Origin: Paenibacillus sp. GP183
GTDB lineage: Bacteria > Bacillota > Bacilli > Paenibacillales > NBRC-103111
Direction of reading: 5' to 3'
Assembly: GCF_900104695.1 (NCBI RefSeq)
Contig: NZ_FNSW01000001.1
Span: 3,466,001 to 3,530,000, forward strand
DNA: 64,000 bases
The notes under the pieces were generated by a model. That model did no database searches. It had not been told where the DNA came from and saw only the letters and a list, made by a program, of their open reading frames with translations. Below are positions 61,807-64,000 of this stretch, in pieces (the first letter of the stretch is position 1; the number at the start of each line of letters is the position of its first letter). Made by a program: the position numbers and the translations under genes.

Positions 61807-61819
61807 GGTTTCACCTTCT

Positions 61820-63097
61820 CTATTGTATAAAATCTACAGTTCCATCGCGGAACTCGAGTGCCCAAACAGGAGCAAGAACAACCGTATCCTCTTTAATAAA
61901 AGGTCGATAGGCAGGAAATATCGAAATGATGCTTGAGGCTTTCTGGTAATTTTTAAGTCGGTCCGCAAGCTCTGATGCGCTCGGAAGCGTTACATCTATA
62001 TGGGTAACCGATTTAGGATCCGGAATAATCATCGATCTTTCATATGCGGAAACAATCCCTTTTTGCACAATCAGCTTGATCGTACCAAATCCTTCATCTA
62101 TAATCGGGTAATTCTCATAATACTGCCTGAAAATAAACGTTTGATTGGAAAAGGTCTGTCTAAGCGGTGTGCGCGAAAGGGAATAAATACCGTCCCAGCC
62201 CCCATGCTGATTGACAAACTGGACACCGGACTGAAGATTTTCCCTGACATCAATATTGCTCTCCACCGACGCCACAGGATCTGAATAATTAAACCACAAT
62301 TGATCTTTACTGATCTGCAGCCCGCGTTTGGCATCCGTATAGATTTCCGAGCCGTCGCGTTCCTTCAGGTTTCTCGTAATGCCCGGATCGACAAACAGGC
62401 TGCGTTTGAGCTGCTCGGCGGTAAACCGTTTATACTTGAATGTATATACCATCGTGCGAATAGGCTTGACCGGCAAGTAATAGTCTCCATTCCCGGGCAG
62501 GTACAAATCATACACATTGCCGTAATTGGAAACGAATTTTTCCACATCTTTGCTGGTAAAATCCGCTTTAACCACCTCATAGATGGTGCTGGGCGAATCT
62601 GTAAAAAGAAAGGTGCGGATATCCTCGGTTTCGCCGTTCTTGAAGATCCAGATACGTGTAATGATATCATTTTCAACGGGTAAATCGCCTTTAACCTGCA
62701 ACAGCTTTTGCAGCACATTGATCGGAACTCCGTCCCGGAAGCGAAACTCCACGCCTTGATATTTGTTCTTCACATCTTCCCAGTTAATCGTGCCGAGGAA
62801 TTGAGATGTTTTACGAAAGCCTTCGATGCTCCGCTGTTTAATATTATCGACCAGGGATCTGTAGCTATAGTTGCCAGGGTATAAAACGGTATGCTGATTA
62901 TTTCCCATATGCACAATAATATGATCCGGGAAAAGCATGTCCTCCAGCTTCTTCTGTGCTCCCAGGGTTTCGGTTTGCACATAATCACTCTGTAAGACGG
63001 GATCCAGATTTGGAGAGCTGTAAGCAAGCATATAGCTTTGAAACAGGCTGCCCCCAATGAGAAGCACCAGCGCAAAAGTCTTAAGTTTTTCAATCAT
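61820..63097 (-). CDS. yycH: WalK-accessory regulator YycH
   Basis: The 425-aa protein has an N-terminal helix (about 7-28) and a long extracytoplasmic YycH domain: YVQTETLGAQKKLEDMLFPD, VEFRFRDGVPINVLQKLL, DEGFGTIKLIVQKG. It works with YycI to modulate WalK activity and thereby cell-wall hydrolase genes. The start ATG overlaps the stop of walK by 4 bp, so translation is coupled. Confidence 0.95.
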   Translation of the reverse strand: MIEKLKTFALVLLIGGSLFQSYMLAYSSPNLDPVLQSDYVQTETLGAQKKLEDMLFPDHIIVHMGNNQHTVLYPGNYSYRSLVDNIKQRSIEGFRKTSQFLGTINWEDVKNKYQGVEFRFRDGVPINVLQKLLQVKGDLPVENDIITRIWIFKNGETEDIRTFLFTDSPSTIYEVVKADFTSKDVEKFVSNYGNVYDLYLPGNGDYYLPVKPIRTMVYTFKYKRFTAEQLKRSLFVDPGITRNLKERDGSEIYTDAKRGLQISKDQLWFNYSDPVASVESNIDVRENLQSGVQFVNQHGGWDGIYSLSRTPLRQTFSNQTFIFRQYYENYPIIDEGFGTIKLIVQKGIVSAYERSMIIPDPKSVTHIDVTLPSASELADRLKNYQKASSIISIFPAYRPFIKEDTVVLAPVWALEFRDGTVDFIQ

Positions 63098-64000
63098 ATG
63101 GCTTCACTCTCCTCCGATTGGATAGGCAGGGTAAAGGATACTCGAGTTCCCTGTCCATACTCAGAATCGAGTGTGATGGTCCCGCCATGGGCTTTTATTA
63201 TTTCCCGGGCAATAGAAAGCCCGAGACCAGTGCCTCCCATATTGCGCGAACGAGCCTTATCCACCCGATAGAATCTTTCGAAAATTCGATCCAAATCCTT
63301 CTTTGGAATGCCAACACCCGTATCCTGCACCGATATTTCCAGAAAATCTCGATTCAAGGGCCGCGCCACAATCTGAATAGAGCCTTCATCGGCCGTATAT
63401 TTGATCGCGTTCGATACCAGATTATCCAGCACCTGATCAATCTTGTCACGATCGAGCATAATCCGGCTGAGCCCAGGTTCAATGCGGATCACAATCCGAA
63501 TCCCCCGCTGCTGCAGCTGAAATGAAAAGCGGTCCGCCACTTCCTCCAGCATGTCCGCGATTCTCGTGGATTCCTTGGTGATCATGGCTTGATTGGAATC
63601 GAGCCGGGACAAATGCAGCAGATCCGTAACCAGCCGGATCATGCGCTCCGTCTCGCTTCTCGTCACACCGAGAAAGCGGCCCGCCAGCTGCGGGTCCTCG
63701 ATCGCACCGTCATCGAGTGCTTCCAGATAGCTCTTGATCGTCGTCAGCGGAGTTCGGAGCTCATGGGATACGTTTGCTACAAATTCGCGCCTTGCTTGTT
63801 CAAGCTTCTCTTGCTCCGTCACGTCCTGAAGCACGGCAATCGTGCCGCTGACGCCCTCGCCTCTGCGATGAATGGGAGTAAACGTCACCCTGACCGAAAG
63901 CTGCTCCTCCGCATCAGGAAGCTGAATCTCCAGCAGCGTCATATGCTTCACGCTGCTCACATATTCACCGCTCATTTCCCGGGGAATACCAAGGATTTGC
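63094..64000 (-). CDS. walK: Sensor histidine kinase WalK, 5' partial
   Basis: The frame is open through the window edge, so only the C-terminal ~300 residues are seen: the end of the PAS domain (VRVTFTPIHRRGEGVSGTIA), HisKA with the phospho-acceptor His in FVANVSHELRTPLTTIKSYL, and HATPase with LVSNAIKYTADEG, DTGVGIPKKDLDRIFERFYR and GGTGLGLSIAREI. WalK is the essential cell-wall sensor kinase; WalR should lie just outside the window. Confidence 0.97.
   Translation of the reverse strand, partial: QILGIPREMSGEYVSSVKHMTLLEIQLPDAEEQLSVRVTFTPIHRRGEGVSGTIAVLQDVTEQEKLEQARREFVANVSHELRTPLTTIKSYLEALDDGAIEDPQLAGRFLGVTRSETERMIRLVTDLLHLSRLDSNQAMITKESTRIADMLEEVADRFSFQLQQRGIRIVIRIEPGLSRIMLDRDKIDQVLDNLVSNAIKYTADEGSIQIVARPLNRDFLEISVQDTGVGIPKKDLDRIFERFYRVDKARSRNMGGTGLGLSIAREIIKAHGGTITLDSEYGQGTRVSFTLPIQSEESEAI

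Overview
The window looks like a chromosome segment of an endospore-forming, bacillithiol-making Firmicute, most likely Paenibacillus or a close relative. At the right end, on the minus strand, lies the conserved block walK-yycH-yycI-yycJ (58.3-64.0 kb), then an HtrA protease, a CxxH/CxxC protein and rlmH. Spore-coat genes (two CotS-like, one CotF-like) and a BshB2-like deacetylase lie at the left end. No tRNA or rRNA gene was seen.

Layout. 0-4.4 kb: bacillithiol deacetylase fragment, CotS pair plus a 51-aa basic protein, CotF, LysM-NlpC/P60 hydrolase. 4.5-5.4 kb: NarL-type regulator beside a decapitated sensor kinase, at a rearrangement point. 5.5-9.3 kb: ABC-2 exporter operon with its ArsR-type regulator. 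9.4-11.2 kb: YetF protein, a 24-aa toxin-like peptide gene, an SDR. 11.4-15.9 kb: YdeP/FdhF oxidoreductase, DUF2294 protein and OFA transporter, the last behind a leader terminator. 15.9-17.3 kb: PadR regulator with a divergent membrane protein. 17.4-31 kb: FAD dehydrogenase, MacAB-type exporter, sugar ABC importer, LLM oxidoreductase, and a sulfolipid-type operon (sqdB, glycosyltransferase, gtrA). 31-37 kb: DUF2920 hydrolase, two genes fused by deletion, an ECF41 sigma system and a plasmid-type ParM/ParR/parC cassette. 37-57.5 kb: HelD, SLH-M1 peptidase, two more sugar ABC operons with a fucosidase and a YesN-like regulator, a partial second helD, and decayed genes.

The main discovery candidate is a set of short sites that copy the 3' end of rlmH. 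At 37.33, 40.15, 42.94 and 48.14 kb, all in rlmH orientation, an 18-bp sequence would encode the RlmH C-terminus E-P/N-Y-H-K-stop. The real rlmH end is at 57.49 kb, and two degenerate relatives are at 17.3 and 31.0 kb. Flanks often carry inverted TTTCGCCGTT / AACGGCGAAA ends. The 42.9-kb copy shares 66 bp, with one mismatch, with the rlmH end. In staphylococci the same last codons of rlmH are the attachment site of SCC elements. I infer an SCC-like tandem array of cargo modules downstream of rlmH in this genus. No recombinase gene is visible in the window, so the mobilising enzyme would have to be elsewhere.

Functionally, the island is mostly carbohydrate uptake, export, envelope and stress functions with local regulators, plus scars (pseudogenes, an IS110 remnant, a MITE-like element, fusions) that fit repeated insertion and deletion between a stable core locus and the genes further left.
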